This document shows positions 52,351 through 62,900 of a stretch of DNA of 64,000 nucleotides, in pieces. Below the pieces are notes generated by a model. That model saw only the letters and a list, made by a program, of their open reading frames with translations. It was not told where the DNA came from and made no database searches. The stretch's first letter is position 1. Every line of letters starts with the position of its first letter. The position numbers were made by a program, and so were the translations under genes. Origin of the DNA: Histomonas meleagridis (Eukaryota; Parabasalia; Tritrichomonadida; Dientamoebidae); contig WSYJ01000149.1 of NCBI GenBank assembly GCA_020186115.1, positions 434,001-498,000 of the forward strand. The letters run 5' to 3'.

Positions 52351-53170
52351 TCAGATGTTTATACGATTATCTTCCACGAAATCATCTGCAAATGGGTCAT
52401 CAAATATGAGTCATTTTAGTTGTTTCAGTTTCTATTCAACACTTTCAGCCTTTTCTGTTTGCTGTATGTTATTTCTTTGATGACGAATATATAAAACGAC
52501 AACTAAACATATGATCACAATAACTACAACTATACATACGACTACGATTATTATTATTGTAGCTGTATTATACACCTGTGTCATACTATGAGTCTCTTCA
52601 AATACAATAGAATATATTATAGTTATGGAATACGTATATCGTTCATTAAACTTTAATGATTCTGTAAATGTATTTGACTTAGTAAATAAATCTTAATTTG
52701 AAAATGTATTTGAGAATGTATTTGATTGTGAGAACGTGTTTGACATAGTAAATGTGTTAGAAAATGAATTCGATTCGGTGAATGCATTTGATTGAGTAAA
52801 TGAATTTGAATTCGAAAATGTATTTGATTGTGTAAAAGTATTCGAAAATGTATTAGATGATGTAAATGTATGAGAAAAAGTATTTGACTTCGTAAAAGTT
52901 TATGTTATCAAATCCATAGTAATATCACAATCATATACATATCCTGAATCTAAAGAAGTAATTTGAATTAATTCATCTACAGATTGTCCATATCGAACAA
53001 TGGATAACGTAATTCCGTTTGTTAATGTTTGTGGAAATAATATCATTTTACACCCAATGGTTTGAAAGGCTGTATAAGCAGTGCAAATATTTGTAATGTC
53101 CCAATTATTAACTACAACTGCATCTGAATTAACAGCTGCACTTGCATCATTATAATATTTTTCATGTTTT
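52351..53170 (-). pseudogene. Decayed SNTF-repeat type I surface protein
   Basis: The minus strand reads almost throughout in one frame, with in-frame stops. First comes an ectodomain piece (SAAVNSDAVVVNNWDITNIC, KMILFPQTLTNGITLSIVRY). Then comes a repeat region of SNTFT/SNTFS units (TFTKSNTF, QSNTFSN, ESNSFSNTF). It is followed by a membrane segment (IIIVVVCIVVVIVIICLVVV) and a tail ending DDPFADDFVEDNRINI. At least four stops (TAA, TAA, TAG, TGA) interrupt it, so it is not an overcall artefact. Stalk and tail resemble the gene split by the mariner at 29.6-31.8 kb. Confidence 0.72.
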
Positions 53171-53309
53171 AGACCACTAATTTAAAAATATTTTAATATG
53201 TTGAATTACAAATTATTATACCAAAACTCTCATGCTATAAGTTCTGCTTATATTCCAAATAAAAAATTAAAAAAATAGACATAATATTTAATAATAAAAC
53301 CGAAATTCT

Positions 53310-56300
53310 TTAAATGGGATCAATGATCGAAATATTTAAGTGAGGCGTAGTTTCGAGTGATTCTTTTTCTTGTTTATTCTTTTTAAATAAGTAAAGCAAC
53401 AGTATATAAGTACATATTACCAAAAAAGCCGGAATTAATATGCATAAGAGTGCAATGAGTAGTATTTTGTTGCCATTATCATTCTGTAAATAAATACATT
53501 CCTGAATTAAATCATCATCAATTTCAATATTTATTCCTTTCCAATAATTTTTAGGACATGTTGATACACCACAATCGTTTCCATAATTTTCATAAGCGTC
53601 TTTAGCTGGCAAACAAATACTTAAGTTTCCTTTTTTTATAGTTGAAAATATATATTCATTAAATGTTTTTGGTGGAGAAGATGGTAACCAAATAATTGTT
53701 AAGCGTTTACAATTCTCAAATATTTTTGTCGCGTTATTTGATACTTCATTTAACTTTTGAAGATAAATTTTTTCTAAGTTAACACATCCTGAAAAATGTC
53801 CATCGCCTTCAAAAAAGGTAACACTTGTAAATCCAGCTTCATTTAATGATATGCAATCTTTAAAACAATATGATGAAAGTATTGTAACTTTGGGTACTTC
53901 AATGTAAATCAAATTAATACAGTTTAAAAACATATATTCGACAATTCTTATCGCTTTTGAAAAGTTAATTGCTACTAATGATGTGCAATTCTGAAATGTA
54001 TTTCGACCATAGAATTCTTCTATTGATGGTAATTTTATTGTTTCGAGTGATGAACAATATGCAAATTCATAACCTGAATCAGATTCAATCATTGTTTCAA
54101 AGTTTGGCATATTAATGTTTCGTAAATTTGTGCAATTATAAAATAAATAACTTTTCGTAATTTTTAATTTTCTTAATGAAACTTCTTCAAGACTTTGCAT
54201 GTGCGCAAATAAAAATCTTGGTGAACTTTCAAGTGAATTCATGTGAATGATTTTTAATGACTTACAATATTTAGCAATCGGTCCTTCGTTTACATTCGTG
54301 ATATTATTTAAATTTAATTCATAAATCGAACTACAATTATAAAATGCTGTATTAATAATATTTCGAACTTTTGGTAAATTTATTATTTTAATATTATAAC
54401 AATGAATTAAAAAATTATTACCAATAGTTTCAAGTGCTGGGAATGAAATATTTTCAATTAAATTACAATAATAAAATAATTCTGAGTCAAAAATATTTTA
54501 ATTTTTGGTAATGAAACTTCAATTAAATTACTACAATTATAAAATGCATATTTACCAATATTTTCTACGTTTGGTAATGAAATACTTCGAATTCGTTGAC
54601 AATCTTTTAAAAAATAATCACCAATTGAGATGACTTCTGGAAAATTAATATTTTCAACTTTATCACATGCTTTCGTAAATGAATTAGATCCAATATATTT
54701 TAATTTTTAAAAACTCAAAATGATTCATATTAACATTAGATATAAAATAATCATTTACTTGAACTAAATTTGGTAAATTCATGATCTCTAAATTTGGACA
54801 TTCTTCAAATGGCGAATCTCCAATCGTAATTAATGAAGGAAATGTAACATTAATCAAATTAAAATTATATGAAAATGAATAATCACCACAACTTTCAAGA
54901 TTAGGAAAATATAATTCTTCAATATAACCAAATGAACAAAACGAATAATTTCCACATGATTTAAGATTTGGTAATGAAATACCAAATACAAGCGTATTAC
55001 AAAACGCAAAATTTCCAACATATTCACAATAATCAAATGTTAAATCATCAGAACAAACACAACCTGAAAATGCGTAATCATCAATTTCTTTGATTTTAAG
55101 TTGTTCAAAAGTATTCTCACCGAAAAAATATTGTTCAAATGAATGTTTTCCAATAGAAACAACTTTTGGGAATATATATATGTAACGTGTTTGATAAATT
55201 AGCAAACATATAATCTGGAACACGAATTGCATTGGGTAAAGAAATATTGATTAGCCTAGAACATTCAACAAGAAAAGGTCCGCCAACATTTATAATTGAA
55301 GGTAATTCGAGGGTTCTGAGATTGTATGCATAATTGAACGCTCCTTCACAAATGTATTCAACTTTTGTGATGTTTACATCGACTAAGCTGAAGCAATGCA
55401 AAAAAGCATAAGCACCAATCGTAGTAACATTTGGTAAATAAGCAGTTTCCATGTTTCCGCATGAAGAAAACATATATGGAGAAACTTCGCTGAGAAATGG
55501 AAAACTTATTGTTGTGATTGGACAATATTCAAAAGCGTTAGATCCACAATTTTTGAGTTGAGGAAAACTAACACTCTGTAGTGCTGCACAGCAAGAAAAT
55601 GCATAATCATCTATTTCTATAACGTTTGGAAATGAAATTGATTTAAGGTTTTTACACATTCGAAACGTATACTCACCAATACAAGCCAACGTAGGAGCTT
55701 CAACAGCAACCAGGTTATTACAATATGAAAACATATTTGTATTAAATTGGGAAATGTTTGCAAAAAAAATATATTTCAAATGCTCAAAATTCTCGAAATT
55801 CAAATAGGAATCACGTTTTATTGTAATACCCAAATAAATATTTTCTATTTGTATTAACATTGGGATAATCAAAAATAAGTCATATGAATCAAAATTAACA
55901 TCACTAGAAATAGTAAGATTATGAATCATTTCCCACTGATTATTATCGACTTCATTGAAAATATATTCGCCATTAACGATTTCAACATCTGAAAAATTTG
56001 TCGAATTATCAATGTTTAATGCTTCATGATATGCTTGATTCAAAACTTACACGCATTTGAAAAGCACCTTCACCAACATAAGACAACGTAGGAGGATCAA
56101 CTGTTATCAATTTGACATACCTTAAAAACATATATGGCTCAATTCGAAAAATATTTGCAAAAGAAATATATTTCAGATTTCTACAAGAAATGAAACTCAA
56201 AACGGAATCAGTTCCTAATGTAACACCTAGGTAAATGTTTTCTACATGTATTAAATTCAAGAAAATTAGGTATAATGTATAGGAATTAATATTAACATCT

Positions 56301-56521
56301 CCAGAAACAGAAAAATTAAGAATCATTTCCCATTGGTCAGAATCAATTTCATTATAAATAACTTCACCACTCACGATTTCAACATCTGAAAAGTTTGTCG
56401 AATTATCAATGTTTAATGCTTCATAATATGCTTGATTCAAACTTTCTGCTGTAATGTGAATCTTTTTATCAATAATAATTTCAAATAATGCATAAGAAAG
56501 ACAAGGAAACAAGAAAATCAT
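53310..56521 (-). pseudogene. BspA-like LRR surface protein, copy 2 (chimeric, several 1-base frameshifts)
   Basis: Starting at 56521 with MIFLFPCLSYALFEIIIDKK, the first about 155 codons are a diverged BspA-like N-terminus. At 56042-56045 the sequence jumps to the SLNQAYHEALN position of a second, near-identical paralogue and continues to a membrane segment (LLIALLCILIPAFLVICTYI) and the tail LNISIIDPI. Breaks occur at GGG 55168-55170, T5 54704-54708, T5 54502-54506 and A5 54489-54493 (plus strand). At each, copy 1 has one base fewer. The junction itself is in frame if its four A are three. The outcome would be a protein with two N-terminal modules. Confidence 0.8.
53965..56045 (-). repeat. 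2.07-kb inverted repeat, right arm
   Basis: Nearly identical complement of about 36412-38487. The downstream 640 bases (to 53310) are only partly similar, keeping FENCKRLTII and SSPPKTFNE but differing elsewhere. Confidence 0.85.
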
Positions 56522-57444
56522 AAACCTCCTATCTTTTGTTTAATGTCTGAAAAATTGAAAGGGATTTGAGTTAGTTATAATAAAAAAATCATTTTTTATT
56601 TTGATATCTACATTTTAAGTGCAATTTAAACTTATTTATATTATTAATTGATACAGTGGTATTTTTATTCTCAAAATATTTCCTCGAAATTCTCTATTAA
56701 CCCCAGGAAAAAGCTTTTTTTCTTTTCTCCATAGAACGTTAATTGAATGCTCAACCGCAAATATTTGAATTCAAATCTTATTCAATTTTTGATAGACGGT
56801 AGGTTGTCAGAAATTTGATAAGATGTGTAAAGATGTCACTTTTGGTAAAAAGAACTCAATACCTTTTATGTAAACTATACAAAATTCATAAATTACCTAC
56901 ATTCTGCACTTTGATCCTTCTTTTTGGCGAAATTACTAAAGACATCTTTGATTGCTCTGGAACAAAAAGTGGATTTATTTGATTAAACCTATTTTTTTGA
57001 GGAATTGGCAATGCACTTTATTTCATTGTTTGGATATAATATCATCAACTTATCAACTTTAAGTGTACAAAGAATCGTAAAAATCTATTTGTTGTTTTGG
57101 AGAAAGTTATATTTTTTCCATAATATTTGATGAATCAAAAACAATTTATATCGCATTTAATGGATATGTTTAACTTGATTTTTCGATAAAATTTAATTTT
57201 TGCATTTTATTATCAGATTTCTTATTGATGAATTTTTTTCCAATCAAGCATTGCCATTTAATAGATCATCCAAAAAGAAGCTTATCTATATCAAAAAAGT
57301 AAACCAAAACAACTAGATAAAGTTATGGTATATTTTATGAAGTTTATTAACTATCTTTTTTATGAAACAAACTTATATTCATCATCTCTGTCTTTGAACC
57401 AGCACTTTTTGTTTTCACTAAAATAAAGTATTTAAAAATTCAAA
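56522..57444. other. AT-rich intergenic region
   Basis: About 920 bases upstream of the HEN1-like gene with no coding character on either strand. GTCACTTTT occurs at 56835-56843. Confidence 0.5.
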
Positions 57445-57467
57445 AATGGTCTTTTTTGTTCCAGGAA

Positions 57468-58247
57468 ATGGATTCCTGTCAAATCACAAATCCTTTTTTT
57501 TGTCCTCTTCATACACAAAGATACCACCATGCGTTACGTTATATTCAAGAAATAAATCCCTATTATGTTTTAGATCTTGGTTGTGCAGATTGTGATTTTA
57601 TTTTTTATTTAAGCCGAAACCCGGGGAATCTACAATTCATTGTTGGAGCTGACAAAGATTTAAGAGCTCTTCAAAAAGGATCTAATTATTTATCTGCTCC
57701 ACAAGTTTTTTATTCAAATTCAAGATCATTTCCAATATTTTTATTCAACCAAGATGTTACCAATTTTAGCAATGATTTTGTTCATCAAAATCTCTGTTGT
57801 CCATTTATCACAATGTTAGAATTAATGGAACATTTGGAACCAAATGATTTAGAATTAGCTCTTTACCAAATTTTCCATCGTATTTGTCCATTTTGTATAT
57901 ATATTACCACTCCAAATATTGAATATAATGACATATTAACAAAATCATTTGGCCATGACAGAAGATTCGGCAAATTCAGACACAAAGATCATAAGTTTGA
58001 ATTGAACCGAACTGAGTTTTATTGTTGGTGCTCATGGGTTTGTGAAAATTATGGATATTCAGTAAATATCGATGGCGTTGGAAAGTGCGTTGATGGAAAC
58101 GATGATGGTAATTGCGGCTGCGCTTCTCACTCCGCATTTTTTTTACGTTCTTTGCCGGTTTACAGGAACTTTTTCTCCTACCCAAATAACTCCACGTTCA
58201 GTGTCATAATACAACTGAATGATGAGCAATGCAAAGAAGCACAATGA
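57468..58247 (+). CDS. HEN1: HEN1-type small-RNA 2'-O-methyltransferase
   Basis: 259 residues from ATG at 57468 (MDSCQITNPF). It should methylate the 2'-OH of the 3' nucleotide of small RNAs, protecting them from tailing and decay. HEN1 features in order: FxPxxxxQRYHHAL, SAM motif VLDLGCADCDF, the metal-binding ELMEHLEP (E-x-x-E-H), TTPNIEYND, RHKDHKFELNRTEFYCWC (the fourth metal ligand His) and YGYSVNIDGVGK. All four metal ligands appear present. The frame is open upstream to TTG 57456. The ATG at 57445 would join it if the T6 at 57452-57457 were T5. The plant-style dsRNA-binding N-terminus is absent, as in animal and bacterial versions. Confidence 0.9.
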   Translation: MDSCQITNPFFCPLHTQRYHHALRYIQEINPYYVLDLGCADCDFIFYLSRNPGNLQFIVGADKDLRALQKGSNYLSAPQVFYSNSRSFPIFLFNQDVTNFSNDFVHQNLCCPFITMLELMEHLEPNDLELALYQIFHRICPFCIYITTPNIEYNDILTKSFGHDRRFGKFRHKDHKFELNRTEFYCWCSWVCENYGYSVNIDGVGKCVDGNDDGNCGCASHSAFFLRSLPVYRNFFSYPNNSTFSVIIQLNDEQCKEAQ

Positions 58248-58554
58248 AAAGTTTATGTGCACCTGCAAATGATGAATGGTTTCCTCATTTCTACATACAT
58301 ATCTCCTTGTATCTGTTAATTTAGAGTTATATAATAAATAATACATTTTGCTATAGAAAAAAAATACTTCATAAGTTTTCATGAAACATTGTTTTGTTAG
58401 AAATGAACAAATTTCATATAGTAATAGTTCAAAATTTGTAAGTGTTTCTTTCATTATTTAGAATTGTATTCTTTGTTTTATGGAATTTTTCTTCAAGTTT
58501 AATGGTGTGGCTATTGAATAGTTTATTGATCGGTATGGTAATCGTTCGAGTAAA
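58248..58554. other. Short intergenic region
   Basis: 307 bases between two genes on the same strand; nothing beyond the motif at 58541. Confidence 0.5.
58541..58546 (+). promoter_or_regulatory. ATCGTT (Myb/M3-like) motif
   Basis: ATCGTT ends eight bases before the ATG at 58555, the same layout as before the PMT gene. Confidence 0.35.
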
Positions 58555-59760
58555 ATGGAAGAAATCGAGGCTTTTCCTATATCATGCCCTTTAATTCCAC
58601 TTCTTCCTGATGGAGAAAAATACCCAAAGGATTACCAACTTCCTTTAAGGCAGCGACCACAACATTCACTCGACATTGCTTATCTTGTTGATGTTCTTCA
58701 AAAGGAATCTATTTTTGACTTAAATTATCAAAATTCACATTTATCAGTTATAGCAGTTCTTTCACCATATTCACTTCTTAATCATGTTATGATAACTGAA
58801 CTCAGTCCAAATAGGTATCTTCCAAGTCCAACTTCATTTACTTCAACAGAATTTTCCAATATCACAGAACTTACTGAAAATATTATTTTACTCACAAAAC
58901 AGGATCCACATAATGTTCAATGCATAGGTTATAATTGTTCGCCTTATTCATGGGGCATTGAAGAAGAAAAAGGAGGTTGTCAATCCATAATGACCAAATT
59001 TCATCTTATGATTTGGCAATGGGGTGAAATTACTAATCAAAAAATTCGCAATCTTTCCAGTGGTCATAAGCTTTATTTTTCCACAAACACATATAATATT
59101 CCCTTTGCACGTCTACTTCATTCCACCTCAAGCTCCTTTTTATCCAATTATCACATATTTTCAACACCGACATTTACATCTCGCGGACTTTTTCTTCCAT
59201 TTACTGAAAATTCTTCGATATTAACTGTACTTCGGGAAAATGATTTTTTGTATAATTTCTCGCACATTATCGAAGGAGTTATTGATCATTTAAACGAATG
59301 TCTTTTGTCTGATGATTCCATTCATGAGATGAAAACAATTCTTGAGACGACTTCTTCACATGTATTAACAGAAGAAGAAAGAATAACACTTCGAAAGAAC
59401 CCTAAAATTCGGACATTCGATGAAGCAATAAAAATGTGTAAATGTGAAAATGAGAAAAATGTTATTGAGGCTGTGTATGAATCCGCTTTAAACAGAGCAA
59501 CAAAAAATGATCCGTCGAATCCATTGTGGAAAAAGTATTTCGGGTATTCGCTTGCGGTTGTTGACTCTAAGCAAAATGATGTTTGCAAAAGCGGTCTATA
59601 TGTTGGATTGCATGCGCTTTGTATTCCTGGTGGGGTAGCAGAGTTAGTCGGATGTTATTTAACGAGGCCAGAGCAATGTTTGGCAGATGAGGAAATCATG
59701 ATGAAGCATAATCACTTGTTATGGAAGCTCTCAGATGGTCTTAATAAATTGTATGAATAA
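58555..59760 (+). CDS. Conserved-looking protein of unknown function (possible HIT-like fold)
   Basis: 401 residues with balanced codon use and a clean ATG. The segment HVMITELSPNRYLPSP, IGYNCSPYSWG and QSIMTKFHLMIWQWGEI has the order seen in HIT/GalT-like nucleotidyl transferases (NH, GYN, then a lone H in place of HxH), but the catalytic HxHxH triad is not complete. The C-terminal half is helical with several cysteines. I do not name a function. Confidence 0.6.
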   Translation: MEEIEAFPISCPLIPLLPDGEKYPKDYQLPLRQRPQHSLDIAYLVDVLQKESIFDLNYQNSHLSVIAVLSPYSLLNHVMITELSPNRYLPSPTSFTSTEFSNITELTENIILLTKQDPHNVQCIGYNCSPYSWGIEEEKGGCQSIMTKFHLMIWQWGEITNQKIRNLSSGHKLYFSTNTYNIPFARLLHSTSSSFLSNYHIFSTPTFTSRGLFLPFTENSSILTVLRENDFLYNFSHIIEGVIDHLNECLLSDDSIHEMKTILETTSSHVLTEEERITLRKNPKIRTFDEAIKMCKCENEKNVIEAVYESALNRATKNDPSNPLWKKYFGYSLAVVDSKQNDVCKSGLYVGLHALCIPGGVAELVGCYLTRPEQCLADEEIMMKHNHLLWKLSDGLNKLYE

Positions 59761-59938
59761 ATATTTATAGACAGTACTTTTTAGGACAGATAATTCACTT
59801 TGGCTCAATGTCCCATTCAACAACTTTTAAACATATTTTTAATTTTCTCCAAATAATTTTATTATGGGAAAACGAACAACAAAACTTCAGCATTTTTTCA
59901 TTGATTTATAGCAAAAGTGTCATATATTTATTTTTTAT

Positions 59939-62900
59939 TTATTCGAAAATTTTTGAAACTCCATAAATTTCATTAATTGAAGCGATCAAATCGATTGAAC
60001 TTCTACCAATTGATTTCATACATTGCTTTTGCAAGTCAGGCTGTGCCTCCAAGAAGTCCATCATCAAATCCATATCGACGACAAGCCTCGGCTGCTCGAT
60101 CATCAGCTCTTGGTTTTCCAGCAAAGGGAACTTCCCACATCTGTACTCCAAGTGGGAGAACCCTGTCAGAGTTTTTTCGAACAAAGATTGGACCAAACAA
60201 AGTCTTCTTCGGTCCAACTCGTTATTAATTGGCGATAATATACCGAATTTCCCATGGTCAGAAACGAACCAACCGAAGTGTCCATCGATTTCATTACTGA
60301 TTGCGCTTTTTATTGGGAAGAATCCGGAATTTAAAGGTCGACAACCCAAATAGAAAATTGATTTCCTCACGAAAGCATCAATTGGTATTGCGTATTCATC
60401 GATATCAGAGATTTGGACATTACCGAAATTATCGAATAAACAAGTTGCTAAAACACCTTTTTTTGTAAGTAAAGCTCCAGCTATTGGAGAGAAAGTTAAG
60501 AAATCTTTTGCCATAGTAATTAATTTGTGTCCATAATTCCTCCATCGAATTAATTGACATCCTTTATATATATCGATATAAAACAACAAATTTTTCAATG
60601 ATAACATTTGCGAAGGGATAAAATGTCCATTTAATTGTGACACTACTTTATATTGTTTTTCATTCACAAACATTAACATTTGAAGTTGTCCTCCAATAAA
60701 CGCTGCAATATAACCATCTAATTCAGTGATAACATTAACTGGCGCCAAGAAAACCTTACTAAATAATTCTTGTAATTGATATTCATTACCATTATTTTCA
60801 TCGCTTTGAATAATGGAACCTTTATAAATAGCTAATCGGCCTCTCATTAGTCGTTCTTCATGACACATATAACCTGTGCCTATAGCTAAATATTCCGATA
60901 ATGTCGAATTCGGGACTTGATAATTTTCAGATGTACGTATGAATGAGACACAATTACCATATTCATGATTATCTAAACTTAATGCTTTGATAATACCTTC
61001 GGAAGTAATAATATTTAAGTCATAATGCTCTTCATATTTTAATGGTAATCCATCAATACTATCAAATTCTCGTGGTGGAGTTGGTGGCTTTTGATAATGT
61101 GGTGTTAATGAAGCTTCTGGATCAATGTCCGGTTCATTTTCATGTGTAAATAATATCGGATATGATGAAAAGAAGATAATCGCACGCCATGAAGGTGCAA
61201 ATGTCATTGATCGAATTGTTTGGCCAACTTTAATACGTTGAACTATACATCCATCAATTATATGCGTTTCTTTTTGTGTTAAGTTATCGAAATTAATTAA
61301 TTTAATATCATTGTTATCAATTAACATTAATGATTGATGATATTGAGTACAATATATTCCAATAGGTGATGGAATAATTCGTGGATAACCACATTCAGAG
61401 AGAATATACATTGGATGTTCACAACAAATATATGCACCTGAATAACCATTAATATTTGTAAATGATATTATCGATCCAAATTTACATGTTTTACCTGACG
61501 ATGTAAATCTTCGTGTTTTAATCTTACGGAAACCAAAGTTATAATTACCAAAGTAATGTATTTGATATATAATAAGATTACCTTCACGCATTAACATTAT
61601 TAAAAATGGCTTTTTATCGATTTCAATTATGTTCATATCTACAACAGTAATTAATTGAAATCCGGAATTATTAATTTGACATTGCGGATATATTAAATCA
61701 CTAAAATATTTAAATTGTTCATAAAACGCAATAACTTTTTGTTCTGATATCGAATATATATGTAATGTATGATTGTTTTGTAACATAAATATATAATCAT
61801 CATATATAGCTAATCGATAAATTTGTGGTTGTTTACCAGTTGTAGCATTTACTGGTAAGTTTAAAGGTACAAAATATAATTCATCATTAAGAATTTCACT
61901 ACATATTAATACTGTATGATCTGATAATATTATAATGATATAATCTTTCGATATTTTCGCTGTTTTAATTTCTCGACCTATAGGTGGATCGAATTGATAT
62001 AATAAAATATTATCTCTAATTAATCGAATTGAAGTAGAAGTAATTTGTACAAAAGAATCCATAAAATCGCCTGCAATAATTGTCGGCTCATTTGTAACAA
62101 ATATTTTTAATGTTTCTTCATCTAATTCGTTGAAATTATTCATATTTAGTTGGCGCACTGCTGTAGATGTTTGTTGTGATAATAAAACATAATCAAAATA
62201 ATTCGATGTAAAAATGGAAATTACATCAGTCATATTAAATGAAGCTAAAATATTTGGAGTTAATGATGTCCTTAAATATTGTAAACAACTACTTTTCTTA
62301 AACCCACAACCTAATGCCATCGAAATAGCTTCATTATTAATTCCTTGTGTAATCGATGTATCATCAAAGTTAATAAATGGAGTAGAACATGTAACTGTAC
62401 CAATTTGATATATAACTCCAACAATTGTTATATCCATTTTTGTAATAATATGTCGTGAAACTGGTTCTGGTAATTCTTTATATAACATTTGGAATAATGT
62501 CTTTTGTGATTCTGTTAATTGGAATTCATTAAAATAACTATTCGATATATCTTCTGTTTGATAATTTAACGATAACATATATGTGTCTTGAATTGTAGAA
62601 GCTGCAAATATTAAGTTGTCCTTATAATGTAAAAATAAACTCGGATGGAATTCAAAATCTTCATGAACATATAATGACATCCCTGTAATATCAATACCAT
62701 TATCATGTAATGTTAATATGGCGGGGACATGTTGATCGACTGTGATTAAAATATGATTAGAATCTAAGACACAATATGCCGATGAATATATTTCATGTGG
62801 CGTCTCACAATGATCAGAGATTTCATATGGACATTCATCATCAATGACTGCTAATGAGTTTAAACCATATGCAAACCCTGACGTATGCGTCATATAAAGA

